A stretch of DNA of 64,000 nucleotides from JADLGL01 sp050184415 (GTDB taxonomy: Bacteria; Pseudomonadota; Alphaproteobacteria; Rhizobiales; Kaistiaceae). The position numbers and the translations under genes are program-made. Every line of letters starts with the position of its first letter. The stretch's first letter is position 1. Positions 1-9,280 of the stretch are shown in pieces. Under the pieces are notes generated by a model that made no database searches, was not told the origin of the DNA, and saw nothing but the letters and a program-made list of their open reading frames with translations. The DNA lies in contig JBFXAJ010000007.1 in NCBI GenBank assembly GCA_050184415.1, positions 70,966 through 134,965 on the forward strand. Reading direction: 5' to 3'.

Positions 1-484
1 GCGAGGCCCCATCAGGCACGCCGCCGGCTCACGCGAACACTTGCTTCCAGTCATGTCACGCAGTCGGCATATCGCACACTCTGTTTCGTGGGCGTCGTCC
101 GATGTCGTGTCCATTTTTCCTTGGGCGCGGATGACCTGAAACAGGTCTCCTTGCCGTCGCGGCGTATATAAGAACCGGGTTTTGGGGCCGCAAGCACGAA
201 GCGTGTGCCCCCGTGGAGCACAGGTCCGCGACAAATCGCGAGCGATTTCATGCATGTGTCGGACGCGTCCGCGATGACGGAGGAGAGGCCGGCGCTGCGA
301 CGAAGGCGCCCGCTTTGGGATGGTTCTCATCTTGGCCCCAGGAAGAAGCGGCCTTCGGGTTCTTCCCCGGCGGATCGATTCCGCCGACAGCGTCGATGGT
401 CGAGACGCTCCTCGGGATCCTCGACCATGCGCCGCTTTATTGTCCGACCATGCCGCGAACCGGCAAGCCGATGACGAAGCCCGC
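1..484. other. Left-edge region without a supported gene
   Basis: No reading frame here has convincing protein-like composition. Several short frames are open on both strands, as expected for very GC-rich DNA, and none has a recognisable motif or a good ribosome binding site. A small palindrome (AAATCGC-GA-GCGATTT) lies near 233-248. The frame of the next gene is open upstream to 320, but that extension is arginine-rich and low in family likeness. Confidence 0.5.
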
Positions 485-1444
485 ATGACGGCAACGGGAT
501 GGACCATCCGCGACATGCCCCCGCAGGCCGGGCGAGTAGCGGTCGTCACCGGCGCCACGAGCGGCCTCGGCCTCGAAATGGTCCGGGCGCTGCTCGGGAA
601 GGGGGCGCGGGTCGTGATCGCCTCGCGCAGTCCGGAGAAGGGTGCCGTCGTTGTCGCCGCGCTTCGGCGGGACATTCCGGATGCGGACGTCGCGTTCGAG
701 GCGGTCGACCTCGCCGATCTCGGGTCGGTCCGGGCCGTCGCGTACCGGCTGAGGTCGCGGCTGGCGTCGCTCGACCTCCTCGTCAACAATGCCGGGCTCT
801 CGATGCCTCCCGGACTGCAGCTCACCGCGGACGGCATCGAGCGTCAATTCGCCACGAACCATCTCGGGCATTTCCTGCTGACGGCGGAGTTGTGGCCACT
901 GCTTGCCGGCACGGCCGGTGCGCGGGTCGTCACGGTCGCGAGCGTCGCCCATCGCCGGGGCCGCATCGCCTTCGACGACGTCAGTCTGGCGCGGCGACGC
1001 TACGGCATCGGACGTGCGGCTTACGCGCAATCGAAGCTCGCCAACCTCCTGTTCGCGATAGAACTGCAGCGTCGGATCGACGCCAGCCGGCTCGGCGTGA
1101 AGAGCATCGCCGCCCATCCCGGTCTCGCGGCCACGCCGCTCGTCCGCACCGGCCGCGACACCGGTCGCGACGGTTCGTCGCCGCGCGTCGCGACCCGCCT
1201 CCTCGTCGCCGGCTACCGCCGCTTCAGCCAGTCCGCCGCCGACGGCGCGCTGCCCCTTCTCTACGCCGCGACGGCACCGGATGCCGAAGGCGGCGGTTAT
1301 TACGGACCGAGCGGATGGCTGGAGCTGCGCGGGCCCGTCGGCATCGCGGAGGTCCGGCCGCGTGCCCGTGATCCGGTTGCCGCCGCCCGCCTGTGGGCGC
1401 TGAGCGAGAGCCTCATCGGAAGGCCGTTCGACGTCAGGTCGTGA
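485..1444 (+). CDS. Short-chain dehydrogenase/reductase (SDR), retinol-dehydrogenase-like
   Basis: A 319-residue NAD(P)-dependent oxidoreductase of the SDR superfamily. The Rossmann nucleotide-binding motif TGATSGLG is at residues 22-29, the structural NNAG motif near residue 100, and the catalytic YxxxK pair (YAQSK) at Tyr180/Lys184. The length and the C-terminal extension after the Rossmann core resemble the retinol dehydrogenase/WW-domain-oxidoreductase-like branch, which reduces or oxidises carbonyl and alcohol groups. The substrate cannot be told from sequence. The start at 485 is chosen because family similarity begins about 15 residues later, while the upstream in-frame extension looks non-native. 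It stands alone upstream of polA and on the same strand, with a 60-base gap. Confidence 0.85.
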   Translation: MTATGWTIRDMPPQAGRVAVVTGATSGLGLEMVRALLGKGARVVIASRSPEKGAVVVAALRRDIPDADVAFEAVDLADLGSVRAVAYRLRSRLASLDLLVNNAGLSMPPGLQLTADGIERQFATNHLGHFLLTAELWPLLAGTAGARVVTVASVAHRRGRIAFDDVSLARRRYGIGRAAYAQSKLANLLFAIELQRRIDASRLGVKSIAAHPGLAATPLVRTGRDTGRDGSSPRVATRLLVAGYRRFSQSAADGALPLLYAATAPDAEGGGYYGPSGWLELRGPVGIAEVRPRARDPVAAARLWALSESLIGRPFDVRS

Positions 1445-1504
1445 GGGCGGGACGACGATCGACGGGTGGTGGCAATCGCCTCGTCCGGCGGGCATATAGA
1501 GCCC

Positions 1505-4500
1505 ATGCCTAGCGAAGCCACCATAGCCGCGCCGGAGAAGGTCGAAGGCCGGAGCCCCAGACCCGGCGACCGGCTCTTCCTCGTCGACGGCTCGTCCTTC
1601 GTGTTCCGGGCTTACTTCCAGTCCATGAACCAGGATGCGAAGTACAATTATCGCTCGGACGGGCTGCCGACCGGCGCGCTCCGGCTGTTCTCGACGAAAC
1701 TCTACCAGTTCCTCCTCGAAGGCGCCGTCGGCCTGACGCCGACGCACATGGCGATCGTCTTCGACAAGGCGGAGCAGACGTTCCGGAAGGAGATCTACGC
1801 CGACTACAAGGCGACCCGGAAAGACCCGCCCGACGACCTCGTCCCGCAGTTTCCGCTGATGCGCGAGGCGGTGCAGGCGTTCGGCCTCCTGCCGGTCGAG
1901 CAGGCCGGGTTCGAGGCCGACGACGTCATCGCGACCTATGCGACCGAGGCCGAGAAGGCCGGCGCCGACACGCTGATCATCTCGGCCGACAAGGACCTGA
2001 TGCAGCTCGTGTCGGACCACGTGCTCTTCTACGACTTCGAGTCCGGCGCGCGGGGCCGCCCGGGCTATCGGCCTGAACGGAAGATCGACCGCGACGGCGT
2101 CATCGAGTACTTCGGCATGCCGCCCGACAAGGTGGTCGATATCCAGGCGCTGGTCGGCGACCCCTCCGACAACGTGCCCGGAGTGCCGGGGATCGGCCTC
2201 AAGACAGCCGCGCAGTTGATCTCGGAGTATGGGAGCCTCGAAGCGCTGCTCGACCGGGTCAACGAGATCAAGCAGCCGAAGCGGCGCGAGACGCTGATCG
2301 CGAATGCCGACAATGCGCGGATGTCGAAGCTGCTCGTCAGCCTCGATCGCGCCGTGGCGGTCGATACGCCGCTGGCGGCTTCGGTGCTGCCGCCCTTCGA
2401 TGCGCGGCGGCTCCTCTCCTTCCTCAAAGCGATGGAGCTCAACACGCTGGTGAAGCGTGTGTCCGAGGCCGCCGGCATCGATCCCGAGACGGTCGAGTCC
2501 GATCCGAAACTCCGCGCCAAGGGGAGGGGGACGGCGGCCCATCCGGGGCAGGTCGGGACGCTGGTCGGCGGCTACACCAAGGGCAGCGCCGTGACGGCGC
2601 CCGCCGGGGATGCCGCGGCCGCCGCCGAAGACGGGCCGGCACTCACGCCGGCAGCCTCGCCATGGAGCGGCGGCGATCTCTTCGGCCGCGCGGAACCGCC
2701 GGCACCGCCGACCGACATTCCCCTCACCGTCTTTGACGCTGAACCGGGCGCTGAGGCAATCGCGGCGACTGTCGCCACGATCCCGTTCGATCCGTCGTCG
2801 TACCAGACGATCACGGGCCTTTCCGGCCTCGAGGCGCTGGTCGACGAAGCCTGGCGCACCGGCACGATCGGCCTCGCCGTGACGACGGCGGTTGCCGATC
2901 CGATGCGGGCGGACATCGTCGGCCTCGGGATCGCGACCGCTGCCGGCCGCTCGGCCTACATCCCTCTCGGTCATCGCGACGGCACCGACGACCTCCTCGC
3001 CTCGGGGCTCGCCGCCGGCCAGGTCGACACGCGGCGCGCGCTCGAATTGCTCCGCCCGGTCCTGGAGGATCCGGCGATCATCAAGGTCGGGCACGATTTC
3101 AAGGCGACGACACTCCTCCTTCTCCGCTACGGCATCGCGCTGGCGCCGATCGACGACGTGATGCTGATGGCCTATGCGCTCGAGGCCGGGCGGCGCGACG
3201 TCTCGCTGCTCGGCCTCTCGGAACGCTGGCTCAACCATCACCCGGCCGACGTGAAGAGCCTCCTCGGCTCCGGGCGGAACGCGATCACCTTCGACCGTGT
3301 CGCGCTTGGTCCCGCGACCGCTTACACCGCCGAAGCAGCCGACATCGTCCTTCGTCTGGCGACCGTCCTGAAACCGCGGCTCATCACGAACCGCGTCACG
3401 ACGGTCTACGAGACGCTGGAGCGCCCCATGGTCCGCGTCCTCGCGGACATGGAACGCCACGGCATCATGGTCGATCGCCAGATCCTGTCGCGCCTGTCGG
3501 GCGACTTCGCGCAGACCATGGGCGGGCTCGAGGACGAGATCGCCCAGCTCGCCGGCGAGCCGTTCAACATCGGTTCGCCCAAGCAGCTCGGCGACATCCT
3601 GTTCGGCAAGATGGGCCTGCCGGGCGGCCGGAAGACCAAGACCGGAGCGTGGTCCACCGACGCCGACATCCTCGAAGAACTGGCGGCGGAGCACGCGCTG
3701 CCGGCGAAGATCCTGGAATGGCGGCAGGTCTCGAAGCTGAAGTCCACCTACACCGATGCGCTGCCCGGCTTCATCCATCCCGAGACGGGCCGCGTCCACA
3801 CCTCCTACGCGCTGGCGGCGACGCCGACTGCGCGGCTGTCGTCATCGGAGCCGAACCTCCAGAACATCCCGGTCCGGACCGAGCTGGGCCGGAAGATCCG
3901 GACGGCCTTCGTCGCGGAGGACGGCAACAAGCTGATCTCGGCCGACTACAGCCAGATCGAGCTCCGTGTGCTCGCGCATATCGCGGAGATCCCGCAGCTC
4001 CGCGCCGCCTTCGCCGACGGCCTCGACATCCACGCCATCACGGCGTCCGAGATGTTCGGCGTGCCGGTCGCGGGCATGCCCGCCGACGTGCGGCGCCGCG
4101 CCAAGGCGATCAATTTCGGCATCATCTACGGCATCTCCGCCTTCGGCCTCGCCAATCAGCTCTCGATCCCGCGCGCCGAGGCGAAGGACTACATCGACCG
4201 CTATTTCCAGAAATTCCCCGGCATCCGCGACTACATGGAATCGACCAAGGCGTTCTGCCGGGCGAACGGCTATGTCGAGACGATCTTCCGCCGGAAGTGC
4301 CACTACCCGCTGATCCTGTCGCGCAATCCCGCCGAGCGCGCCTTCAACGAGCGGGCGGCGGTGAACGCCACCATCCAGGGTTCGGCCGCCGACATCATCC
4401 GCCGCGCGATGATCCGGATGCCGGCGGCGCTCGATCACGCCGGGCTCAAGGTGCGGATGCTGCTGCAGGTCCATGACGAGCTCGTCTTCGAGGCGCCGGA

Positions 4501-4630
4501 CAGCCAGGTCGACGATGCGCTGCCGCTGATCCGGCGGGTGATGGAAGCCTCGCCCGAGCCGGTGGTGAAGCTGCGCGTGCCGATCCAGGTCGATGCCCGC
4601 GCCGGCAGCAACTGGGAGGCCGCGCACTAG
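1505..4630 (+). CDS. polA: DNA polymerase I, proofreading domain apparently inactive
   Basis: A 1041-residue family A polymerase for gap filling and Okazaki fragment processing. The N-terminal 5'-nuclease domain spans about residues 18-330 (LVDGSSFVFRAY near the start), then a variable linker, a 3'-5' exonuclease-like domain at about 440-620, and the polymerase domain to the end. Motif A (DYSQIELR, about residue 813), motif B (RRRAKAINFGIIYG, about 862) and motif C (QVHDEL, about 988) are intact. In the exonuclease-like domain, all four metal-binding acidic positions known from E. coli Pol I appear substituted: the DTE triad reads AVT at 458-460, NLKYD reads DFKAT ending at 535, and YxxxD reads Y607...A611. 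The start at 1505 is preferred over an in-frame start at 1466. Its stop overlaps the stop of the convergent gene within a shared CTAG. Confidence 0.97.
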   Translation: MPSEATIAAPEKVEGRSPRPGDRLFLVDGSSFVFRAYFQSMNQDAKYNYRSDGLPTGALRLFSTKLYQFLLEGAVGLTPTHMAIVFDKAEQTFRKEIYADYKATRKDPPDDLVPQFPLMREAVQAFGLLPVEQAGFEADDVIATYATEAEKAGADTLIISADKDLMQLVSDHVLFYDFESGARGRPGYRPERKIDRDGVIEYFGMPPDKVVDIQALVGDPSDNVPGVPGIGLKTAAQLISEYGSLEALLDRVNEIKQPKRRETLIANADNARMSKLLVSLDRAVAVDTPLAASVLPPFDARRLLSFLKAMELNTLVKRVSEAAGIDPETVESDPKLRAKGRGTAAHPGQVGTLVGGYTKGSAVTAPAGDAAAAAEDGPALTPAASPWSGGDLFGRAEPPAPPTDIPLTVFDAEPGAEAIAATVATIPFDPSSYQTITGLSGLEALVDEAWRTGTIGLAVTTAVADPMRADIVGLGIATAAGRSAYIPLGHRDGTDDLLASGLAAGQVDTRRALELLRPVLEDPAIIKVGHDFKATTLLLLRYGIALAPIDDVMLMAYALEAGRRDVSLLGLSERWLNHHPADVKSLLGSGRNAITFDRVALGPATAYTAEAADIVLRLATVLKPRLITNRVTTVYETLERPMVRVLADMERHGIMVDRQILSRLSGDFAQTMGGLEDEIAQLAGEPFNIGSPKQLGDILFGKMGLPGGRKTKTGAWSTDADILEELAAEHALPAKILEWRQVSKLKSTYTDALPGFIHPETGRVHTSYALAATPTARLSSSEPNLQNIPVRTELGRKIRTAFVAEDGNKLISADYSQIELRVLAHIAEIPQLRAAFADGLDIHAITASEMFGVPVAGMPADVRRRAKAINFGIIYGISAFGLANQLSIPRAEAKDYIDRYFQKFPGIRDYMESTKAFCRANGYVETIFRRKCHYPLILSRNPAERAFNERAAVNATIQGSAADIIRRAMIRMPAALDHAGLKVRMLLQVHDELVFEAPDSQVDDALPLIRRVMEASPEPVVKLRVPIQVDARAGSNWEAAH

Positions 4631-5223
4631 GCGGGCCGGCTCTGACCGGTGAGCGCGTCGAGCGCCGCCTTGCCGCGCGGCGTGAGCCGGTAGCCGACCT
4701 CGAGGCTTTCGGTCAGGCCGTGCTCCTTCAGCACACGGATCCGCCGCTTCATGTCGAGCTTCTCCATGCCGATCGCCGACGCGATGTCGGCCGCGCGCCG
4801 GCCCGGCGCGTCGCCGATGCGGCGAAGCATGTCGAGCGACCAGCCGTCGCGGCCCATGAGACGGTCGAGCTTGGCGAGCGCGACGCGCACCGCCGCAAGC
4901 TGGTTGCGGCCGAGGCCGGCGTCGTTGCGGAGGGCCAGCCGGGGGTCAGGTCCGGCAAGCTGGAACGTGACGCGGTAGAGCCGGGCGTCATCCTTGCCGG
5001 GAAGGTCGGCGAGCAGAGCGCCCCGGTCAGGGAAGCCGGCGCGCCGCGCATCGGCGTCGGTCACATCCGCGGGCTCGACCACGGCGACTTCGTCGATCGC
5101 CAGGACGCCGATGGCGGTTCGGAGGGCGCCGCCCGGCTTCACCGTCGGCCGGCGCCAGCGCCGGAAAGCCATCGTGACCCGGCCGGCGGCGATCCCTTCC
5201 AGCGTCTCCGTGCGGAACAGCAT
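4627..5223 (-). CDS. ASCH-like domain protein with C-terminal winged helix
   Basis: A 198-residue protein of unknown function. The first 110 residues resemble the ASCH fold, a small beta-barrel related to PUA and proposed to bind RNA: a short N-terminal strand, a 'GRVTMAFRRW' stretch, and strand-rich segments around 'AIGVLAIDEV' and 'LYRVTFQL'. The last 75 residues look like a winged helix-turn-helix (a helix with 'AADIASAIGM', a recognition helix with 'DMKRRIRVLKEHGL', then a 'GYRLTPRGKAAL' wing typical of PadR/MarR-like proteins). It converges on polA and the stop codons overlap. A role in nucleic-acid binding is an inference from fold resemblance only. Confidence 0.7.
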   Translation of the reverse strand: MLFRTETLEGIAAGRVTMAFRRWRRPTVKPGGALRTAIGVLAIDEVAVVEPADVTDADARRAGFPDRGALLADLPGKDDARLYRVTFQLAGPDPRLALRNDAGLGRNQLAAVRVALAKLDRLMGRDGWSLDMLRRIGDAPGRRAADIASAIGMEKLDMKRRIRVLKEHGLTESLEVGYRLTPRGKAALDALTGQSRPA

Positions 5224-5374
5224 GCTCTGCAGTCACCTCAGATCGGGCCTGGATCGTATTCGGCACGACGGGCGATGACATCGCACGATCGCATGTGGGC
5301 GGGGAAAATCGCCGGGCACGTCGTGCCATCGCCACGCGCTTGGGCTAAGGTCGCGATGCGAAGGGGAGGGGCCC

Positions 5375-5686
5375 GTGAGGCGCGACCGACTGCTGCCAAT
5401 CGCGATCGTCATCGGAATGACGCTCCTTCTCGCCGCCTGTGCGGCGGGGCCGAACCCGTCGGTCGACATCCCGAGCGCCGACGGCGTCCTCCGCGGTTTT
5501 TGGGGCGGGCTGTGGCAGGGGATCATCTCGCCGGTCACGTTCCTGATCTCGATCTTCACCGACAGGGTGAGCGTCTACGAGGTGCACAACACCGGCGGCT
5601 GGTACGATTTCGGCTTCGTGCTCGGTGCCGGCATCCTGTTCGGCGGCGGCTTTCTCGGCATCTTCCGCGGCATGGGGCGCCGCTAG
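5375..5686 (+). CDS. Small lipoprotein/membrane protein
   Basis: A 103-residue protein starting at GTG. The first 22 residues form a signal peptide with a lipobox (LLAAC, Cys about 23), so lipidation is likely. The rest carries two hydrophobic stretches, 'GIISPVTFLISIF' and 'GFVLGAGILFGGGFLGI', with a conserved-looking 'GGWYDFGFVLG'. This arrangement is seen in short uncharacterised exported proteins. No enzymatic motif is present. It is transcribed away from the ASCH-like gene, leaving a 150-base divergent spacer. Confidence 0.65.
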   Translation: MRRDRLLPIAIVIGMTLLLAACAAGPNPSVDIPSADGVLRGFWGGLWQGIISPVTFLISIFTDRVSVYEVHNTGGWYDFGFVLGAGILFGGGFLGIFRGMGRR

Positions 5687-5786
5687 CGAGCGCGATGCGT
5701 TAGCGACCCCGTATTTTCACCTGTTCACCACGCCCGATCGGTGCTACCCGTAGTTCCACGGGGAGTTGTTGTGGGCCTGGAAGGAC

Positions 5787-5990
5787 ATGGGTCAGGCGGC
5801 GCCGCCCAAGCTGAGGGTTGTACCAACGGACGACGTGGCGGGCGCAGAGCGCCCCGCCGACGCGCCTGCGCCCCCGCGCGACCATCCTGAGTTTTCCGAC
5901 ATCGGCCGGAGCGCCCGCTTCCAGCCCCTGTGGTGGCTGCCGGCGAGCGCGATGCTCCTCATCATCATCGTAGTGGTCGTCGTCACCTAG
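5787..5990 (+). CDS. Small single-pass membrane protein, uncertain
   Basis: A 67-residue frame with a Pro/Ala-rich, charged N-terminal half and one very hydrophobic C-terminal segment (LWWLPASAMLLIIIVVVVVT). It would be a tail-anchored membrane peptide. TTG codons at 5766/5769 could also start it; no ribosome binding site decides between them. No family is recognised. The transmembrane segment and the lack of arginine-rich shadow composition are the main reasons to keep it. Confidence 0.4.
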   Translation: MGQAAPPKLRVVPTDDVAGAERPADAPAPPRDHPEFSDIGRSARFQPLWWLPASAMLLIIIVVVVVT

Positions 5991-6065
5991 GCTCCGCAAT
6001 CGATCTACGGTTGCCGTCGGCGCGGATCGAGCCCATTCTCCCACCGGGTTCTCCGGGGGCGTCGC

Positions 6066-7217
6066 ATGTTGCGTAAACTGGTGGTGTTGGTCGCTATCGC
6101 GGCCACTCTCTCGGCCTGCGTGTCCACCCGGTTCTACTATCCCGCCGCGACCGAGCTTGCCGGGGCGCCGGGGAGCATCATCCGCCAGGAGCGGCTTCCC
6201 GACGGGCCCGGTGGCTCGACGGCCTGGCGCGTTCTCTACCGTTCGGTCGGACTGCAGGGCGAGCCGATCGCCGTGTCGGCGGTCATCCTCGTTCCGCCGG
6301 GACCGGCTCCGGCCAATGGCCGCCGCATCGTCGCCTGGGCGCATCCCACGACCGGCGTCGCCACCGAATGCGCGCCGTCGCTTTCGCCTCTCCAGTATCT
6401 CGTCCTCGCCGGCGTCGATGAGCTGATCGCCGACGGCTACGTGATCGCGGCGACCGACTATCCCGGCCTCGGAACGCCGGGAACGCACCCCTATCTCGTC
6501 GGCGAAAGCGAGGCCCGCGCGGTCCTCGATTCCGTCCGCGCGACGCGCGCGATCGTGCCCGATGCCGGGACGCGGATCGCCCTCTGGGGCCACTCGCAGG
6601 GCGGCCACGCCGCGATCTGGACCAGCCTCCTCGCCGAAGACTATGCGCCCGAGTTCACGATCGTCGGCATCGCACTCGCGGCCCCTGCGACCGAGCTTTC
6701 CACGCTGATCCGCGCCGACGCCGACACCGACGAAGGCAAGAACCTGACCGCGATGGCGGTCTGGGCATGGTCCCGCGTCTTCGACACGCCGCTCCAGCCC
6801 ATCGTCGACCCCGATCAGCTCGCCACCGTGAACCGCGTGGCATCCTACTGCATCGACACCATCAGCGGTCTCATCGAGCGCCGCGCTCCGGCCGCCACGC
6901 TCGACGAAGGCTTCCTCACCGTCGCCGACATCACGACCGTCGAGCCCTGGGAGCGCTTCATCCGGGACAACACGCCGGGCGTGACGCCCGCCGGCCTGCC
7001 GGTGTTCATCGGGCAGGGCGAGGCCGACACGCTCGTCCACCCCAACATCACGCAGAACTATTTCGCGCGGCTCTGCGCGGCGGGCCGTCCGGCGACGCTG
7101 CTGATGATGCCCGGAATCGACCACGGCGCGGCGGGGAGGGCGGCGGCGCCGACCGCGATCCAATGGATCGGCGACCGCTTCGACGGAGCCGGCGGCGCGA
7201 ACGCCTGCCCACGCTAG
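6066..7217 (+). CDS. Secretory lipase-type alpha/beta hydrolase, lipoprotein
   Basis: A 383-residue exported hydrolase. The N-terminus is a short signal peptide ending in a lipobox (LSAC, Cys about 18), so the protein is probably anchored in a membrane facing the periplasm or outside. The nucleophile elbow GHSQGG lies near residue 177, after strand-rich sequence with 'AWAHPTTGV' and 'ATDYPGLGTPG'. This is the pattern of the LIP (secretory lipase) family of triacylglycerol lipases and esterases. The likely catalytic His is in 'GIDHGAAG' near the C-terminus and the Asp/Glu in 'GQGEADTLV'. It is monocistronic on the plus strand. Confidence 0.85.
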   Translation: MLRKLVVLVAIAATLSACVSTRFYYPAATELAGAPGSIIRQERLPDGPGGSTAWRVLYRSVGLQGEPIAVSAVILVPPGPAPANGRRIVAWAHPTTGVATECAPSLSPLQYLVLAGVDELIADGYVIAATDYPGLGTPGTHPYLVGESEARAVLDSVRATRAIVPDAGTRIALWGHSQGGHAAIWTSLLAEDYAPEFTIVGIALAAPATELSTLIRADADTDEGKNLTAMAVWAWSRVFDTPLQPIVDPDQLATVNRVASYCIDTISGLIERRAPAATLDEGFLTVADITTVEPWERFIRDNTPGVTPAGLPVFIGQGEADTLVHPNITQNYFARLCAAGRPATLLMMPGIDHGAAGRAAAPTAIQWIGDRFDGAGGANACPR

Positions 7218-7366
7218 CGGCGCTCCGTCTCAGCGGGCGCAGTGGTTCCGCCGCGGGCCTTGGTGTAAGGCCAGCGCGCCGCGGATCGCGGCGCCCCCTC
7301 CACATGCCGCCTGAGCGATGCCGGGACGACCGGCGCCGGTCCCGGGCGGGATCGCCCCGGATCGTC

Positions 7367-9280
7367 ATGGCCGCAGTCGTTCGTCCAGTCCCCGCGCTCC
7401 GCGTCGGCCTCGTCGGCAAGCGTGATCTCGGCCAGAACGGCGGCGGCCTCGACGATCAGCTTGGCACGCTGTTCGGCGTCCTCGCCGGCGCCCTTCACCG
7501 CGTGCCGCGCCACCGGTCGGACGGCGGCAGCCCCTACGGCGACGGCCGGGCCCGGCTGACCCTCGTCTCGGGGCTCGCGGAGGGTGCGGACCAGGTCGCG
7601 AGCGTCGTCTTCCTTGCCGACGCGGTCGCCGAAGCAGACGGACCGGAGCGCCTCCTCGGCGCCATCCTGCCGTTTGCGGAGGAGCTCTACTGCCAGGTCA
7701 GCCCGATGACGGATGTTGCACGCTTCCGCGGGCTGCTGCGCCGGGCGTCCTTCGTCATCGAGCTCGACGGCCTGGCGCATGGTGACCCTCCGGCAGGGGA
7801 TCCCGAAGGGGAAGCGACTCGGGTCGAGGCGTATCGCGCCCAGGCCGAGATCCTGCTGCGCCATGCCGACATCCTCATCGCCATCGACGACCCGCGTTCG
7901 GATGCCGGCGGCGGCGGAACGCGCGAGACCACCGGAAAGGCGCTGGCCTTCGGCCTCCCAGTGCTCCGGCTGACGCCGGGCCAGCCCGGCGTCCAGATCC
8001 TCCGCCGGCCGGAGGATGCGGACGAGGCCGATGCCACGTCGAACTGGGAGGAGGGTGCCGCCGCGCTGGTTCACGAGCTCGTCGGCCCCGCCTCGCCGCC
8101 GTCGCATGGCGCGCCAGGCCACGGCCACGGTCACAGCAAGGTCGACTACGGGGCGTCACTGCTCACCGAGTTCTTCGCCGATGGGCAGCACCGTCGGACG
8201 ATCCGCCAACGGCTGGCGCGCTGGTTCGAGACCCGCTTCGCCTCGGGCGCGCCTCCGCGCGACGATCGCGCCGCGTCGCCCCTCGAGGCGTACCGGGTCC
8301 GGGCCGGCGACCTGAACCGGCATTATTCACAGCTCTACAAGGGCACGTTCCTGGTCGGCTACACGCTCGCCGTCGTCGCCGTCTGCCTTGCGGTGCTGTC
8401 GCTGATCATCGCCCTTCGCAATCCGGAGGCGACCAATCCCCAGCACGGCGCGTGGTGGGCGCTGATCGGCCTTGGGCTCGCCAAGCTCGCCGCGGTGATC
8501 TGGATCCAGCGCTCGGCGCACAGCGCCAATGCCCGCCGCTGGAGCGAGCGCGCGGTGGACTACCGCTATCTCGCCGAGGGGCTGCGGACGATGACCTACC
8601 TGCCGCAGGCCGGCAGCTTGCGGACGCCCGAGCCGCTCTCCGCGCCGTTCGCCACCCGCATCCTCAAGCAGAGCAGCATCGACCGCCTGCTCCATGCGAT
8701 CGTGCGCCAGGCCGAAGCGCAGCAGGTGATGCCGCCGCTCGCTGGGCAGCCGATCCGGCTTGACGCCGCCGCGGCGCTCGAGACGATCCGGACGCGCTGG
8801 ATCGGGAAGCAGATCGACTATCATCGGCGCAATGCCGCGCTGATGGCCGGCATGAGCCGCTGGCTGGAGCGCGCCGCCAACCTGCTGAGCATCACGGTCA
8901 TCGCCGTCGTCGCGATCGATCTTTTGCTCCTCCTCGCCGACGGCCTTCACATCCTGCCCTACGAGGTGGCGAAAGCCGCCCACAAGGCCGCGCCGTGGCT
9001 CCTGTTCGTCGCGGCCATCCTCCCGGCTGCGGTCGCCAGCCTCAACGGCATCCGCTTCCAGTCCGAATGCGCGAGGCTCGCCGACCGCTCGGAGCGGATG
9101 ATCGCGATCCTCGAAGGATTGCTGCAGCGGGCCGATGAGCTGAAGGCGCGCGCCGCTCGCCCGGACGGGCGCTTTCGCATCGTCGATGCGATTCGGCTGG
9201 GCGAGGATGTCGGCCGGATCACGCTCGACGAAGTCGCGGAATGGTCCGCGCTCTACGCCAAGGAAATGGTCGAACCATAG
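7367..9280 (+). CDS. SLOG-like nucleotide-binding domain fused to SLATT-like four-TM domain
   Basis: A 637-residue protein. Residues 8-220 look like a Rossmann-type SLOG domain: 'RVGLVGKRDL' at the first strand, then 'LTLVSGLAEGADQVAS', matching the G-x-A-x-G-x-D pattern of SLOG/DprA/LOG-like nucleotide binders, then 'LGAILPF'. A His/Gly-rich linker (about 245-255) follows. The C-terminal half has two helical hairpins with transmembrane segments near 327-350, 364-382, 506-530 and 543-562. Each is followed by amphipathic helices ('RWSERAVDYRYLAEGLR', 'RMIAILEGLLQRADEL') as in SLATT effector domains, described by Burroughs and colleagues in nucleotide-centred conflict systems. The ATG at 7367 is used because the upstream in-frame sequence overlaps the lipase gene and is low complexity. 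The family reading comes from motifs, not a search. Confidence 0.7.
   Translation: MAAVVRPVPALRVGLVGKRDLGQNGGGLDDQLGTLFGVLAGALHRVPRHRSDGGSPYGDGRARLTLVSGLAEGADQVASVVFLADAVAEADGPERLLGAILPFAEELYCQVSPMTDVARFRGLLRRASFVIELDGLAHGDPPAGDPEGEATRVEAYRAQAEILLRHADILIAIDDPRSDAGGGGTRETTGKALAFGLPVLRLTPGQPGVQILRRPEDADEADATSNWEEGAAALVHELVGPASPPSHGAPGHGHGHSKVDYGASLLTEFFADGQHRRTIRQRLARWFETRFASGAPPRDDRAASPLEAYRVRAGDLNRHYSQLYKGTFLVGYTLAVVAVCLAVLSLIIALRNPEATNPQHGAWWALIGLGLAKLAAVIWIQRSAHSANARRWSERAVDYRYLAEGLRTMTYLPQAGSLRTPEPLSAPFATRILKQSSIDRLLHAIVRQAEAQQVMPPLAGQPIRLDAAAALETIRTRWIGKQIDYHRRNAALMAGMSRWLERAANLLSITVIAVVAIDLLLLLADGLHILPYEVAKAAHKAAPWLLFVAAILPAAVASLNGIRFQSECARLADRSERMIAILEGLLQRADELKARAARPDGRFRIVDAIRLGEDVGRITLDEVAEWSALYAKEMVEP

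Noticed and set aside
51..251. Short minus-strand frame at the left edge
   Set aside because: No motif, no ribosome site, composition not protein-like.
437..3799. Very long antisense reading frame opposite the SDR and polA genes
   Set aside because: Arg/Asp/Gly-rich composition and no motifs; it mirrors the polA codons, as usual in GC-rich DNA.
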